From Treponema sp. (GTDB taxonomy: Bacteria; Spirochaetota; Spirochaetia; Treponematales; Treponemataceae): a DNA stretch of 5,652 nucleotides. The stretch covers positions 1 to 5,652 of the forward strand of contig JAFYDO010000145.1 in assembly GCA_017544745.1 (NCBI GenBank). The letters run 5' to 3'. The translations under genes were made by a program, and so were the position numbers. How positions within the stretch are numbered: position 1 is the first letter of the stretch; every line of letters starts with the position of its first letter. This document shows positions 5,259-5,652 of the stretch, piece after piece. The notes beneath the pieces are model-generated. The model had not been told where the DNA came from. It did no database searches and saw only the letters and a list, made by a program, of their open reading frames with translations.

Positions 5259-5652
5259 ATGGTACCAGTATTAATTAAAGATTTATTATCTTCTAAGCCG
5301 GAAGGCCAGCAGGTTAAGGTTTGTGGCTGGATCCGTTCGGTTCGTGACTCTAAGGGTCTTGTTTTTATTCAGGTTAACGATGGAAGCTGCTTTGCTAACA
5401 TCCAGCTTACTTTTGACCGCAATAATCCTTCTAATAATGCAAATGTAAATAATATTGAAGAAACTCTCAAACTTTTGAACACAGGTGCAAGTGTTCGCGC
5501 AGTTGGAACTCTTATTGAATCTCCTGCAAGCGGACAGGCTGTTGAAGTTACATTGGAATCTATTGAGTGCCTCGGAAAATGCAACCCAGATGAATATCCA
5601 TTGCAGAAGAACAAGATGTCTATGGAATATCTTCGCGATGTAGCTCATTTGC
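5259..5652 (+). CDS. asnS: Asparaginyl-tRNA synthetase, N-terminal part (truncated by window edge)
   Basis: The first 131 codons of a class II aminoacyl-tRNA synthetase that charges tRNA-Asn with asparagine in the cytoplasm. The frame begins MVPVLIKDLL and then shows the OB-fold anticodon-binding domain: VCGWIRSVRDSKGLVFIQV (21-39) followed by NDGSC (40-44). The boundary to the catalytic domain, YPLQKNKMSMEYLRDVAHL, ends the window; the equivalent stretch in other AsnRS is YP-x4-K-R-H-S-x-E-Y-L-R-x-V-A-H-L. The SVRDSK motif and the spacing separate AsnRS from AspRS and LysRS. Between the second and third strands lies an Asn-rich insertion (residues 55-65, seven Asn). A GGGGGG ribosome site and an extended -10 promoter lie upstream. 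The rest of the enzyme, including motifs 2 and 3, is outside the window. Confidence 0.93.
   Translation, partial: MVPVLIKDLLSSKPEGQQVKVCGWIRSVRDSKGLVFIQVNDGSCFANIQLTFDRNNPSNNANVNNIEETLKLLNTGASVRAVGTLIESPASGQAVEVTLESIECLGKCNPDEYPLQKNKMSMEYLRDVAHL

Noticed and set aside
5286..5648. Minus-strand open frames of 120 and 81 codons at the right end
   Set aside because: They lie opposite asnS, whose protein sequence is unmistakable, and have no family features.

Overview
The window looks like a piece of a saccharolytic spirochaete chromosome, most likely a gut or rumen Treponema. The reasons are moderate AT richness, a solute-binding lipoprotein with a relaxed LFFSC lipobox, and an LplABC/YteP-YtcP-type oligosaccharide importer. 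The genus is inferred from the style of the proteins; no rRNA or other decisive marker is present.

Layout, left to right. (i) Bases 1-1312, minus strand: a two-gene unit. A PlsC-type acyltransferase with an added zinc ribbon and C-terminal domain is followed by the N-terminus of a membrane protein that leaves the window at base 1. The two genes share an ATGA stop/start overlap. The acyltransferase has an extended -10 element placed so that transcription should begin at, or within a base or two of, its ATG, so it may be leaderless. (ii) Bases 1313-1437: that promoter, plus the intrinsic terminator of the operon to the right. The terminator hairpin lies inside a perfect 12-bp inverted repeat. 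(iii) Bases 1438-5018, minus strand: a three-gene ABC importer operon transcribed as permease (YteP/LplB-like), permease (YtcP/LplC-like), then solute-binding lipoprotein. The gaps are 12 and 29 bp and each gene has its own Shine-Dalgarno sequence. No ATPase gene is present, as is usual for systems that share an MsmX-type ATPase. (iv) Bases 5019-5258: a 240-bp divergent control region. (v) Bases 5259-5652, plus strand: the first 131 codons of asparaginyl-tRNA synthetase (asnS), cut by the window edge.

The most notable content is the control region. The importer promoter has a perfect TTGACA, a 16-bp spacer, an extended TGC-TATAAT and an upstream A-tract, so it should be very strong if unrepressed. 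Three related 22-bp imperfect palindromes lie over its start site and in its 120-nt leader. They resemble operators of a LacI-family regulator. The simplest reading is a sugar importer that is tightly repressed until its substrate appears. The regulator, the ATPase and any glycoside hydrolase lie outside the window.

No mobile element, CRISPR array, tRNA or rRNA gene was seen. Apart from the fine structure listed in the findings, this is ordinary chromosomal territory.
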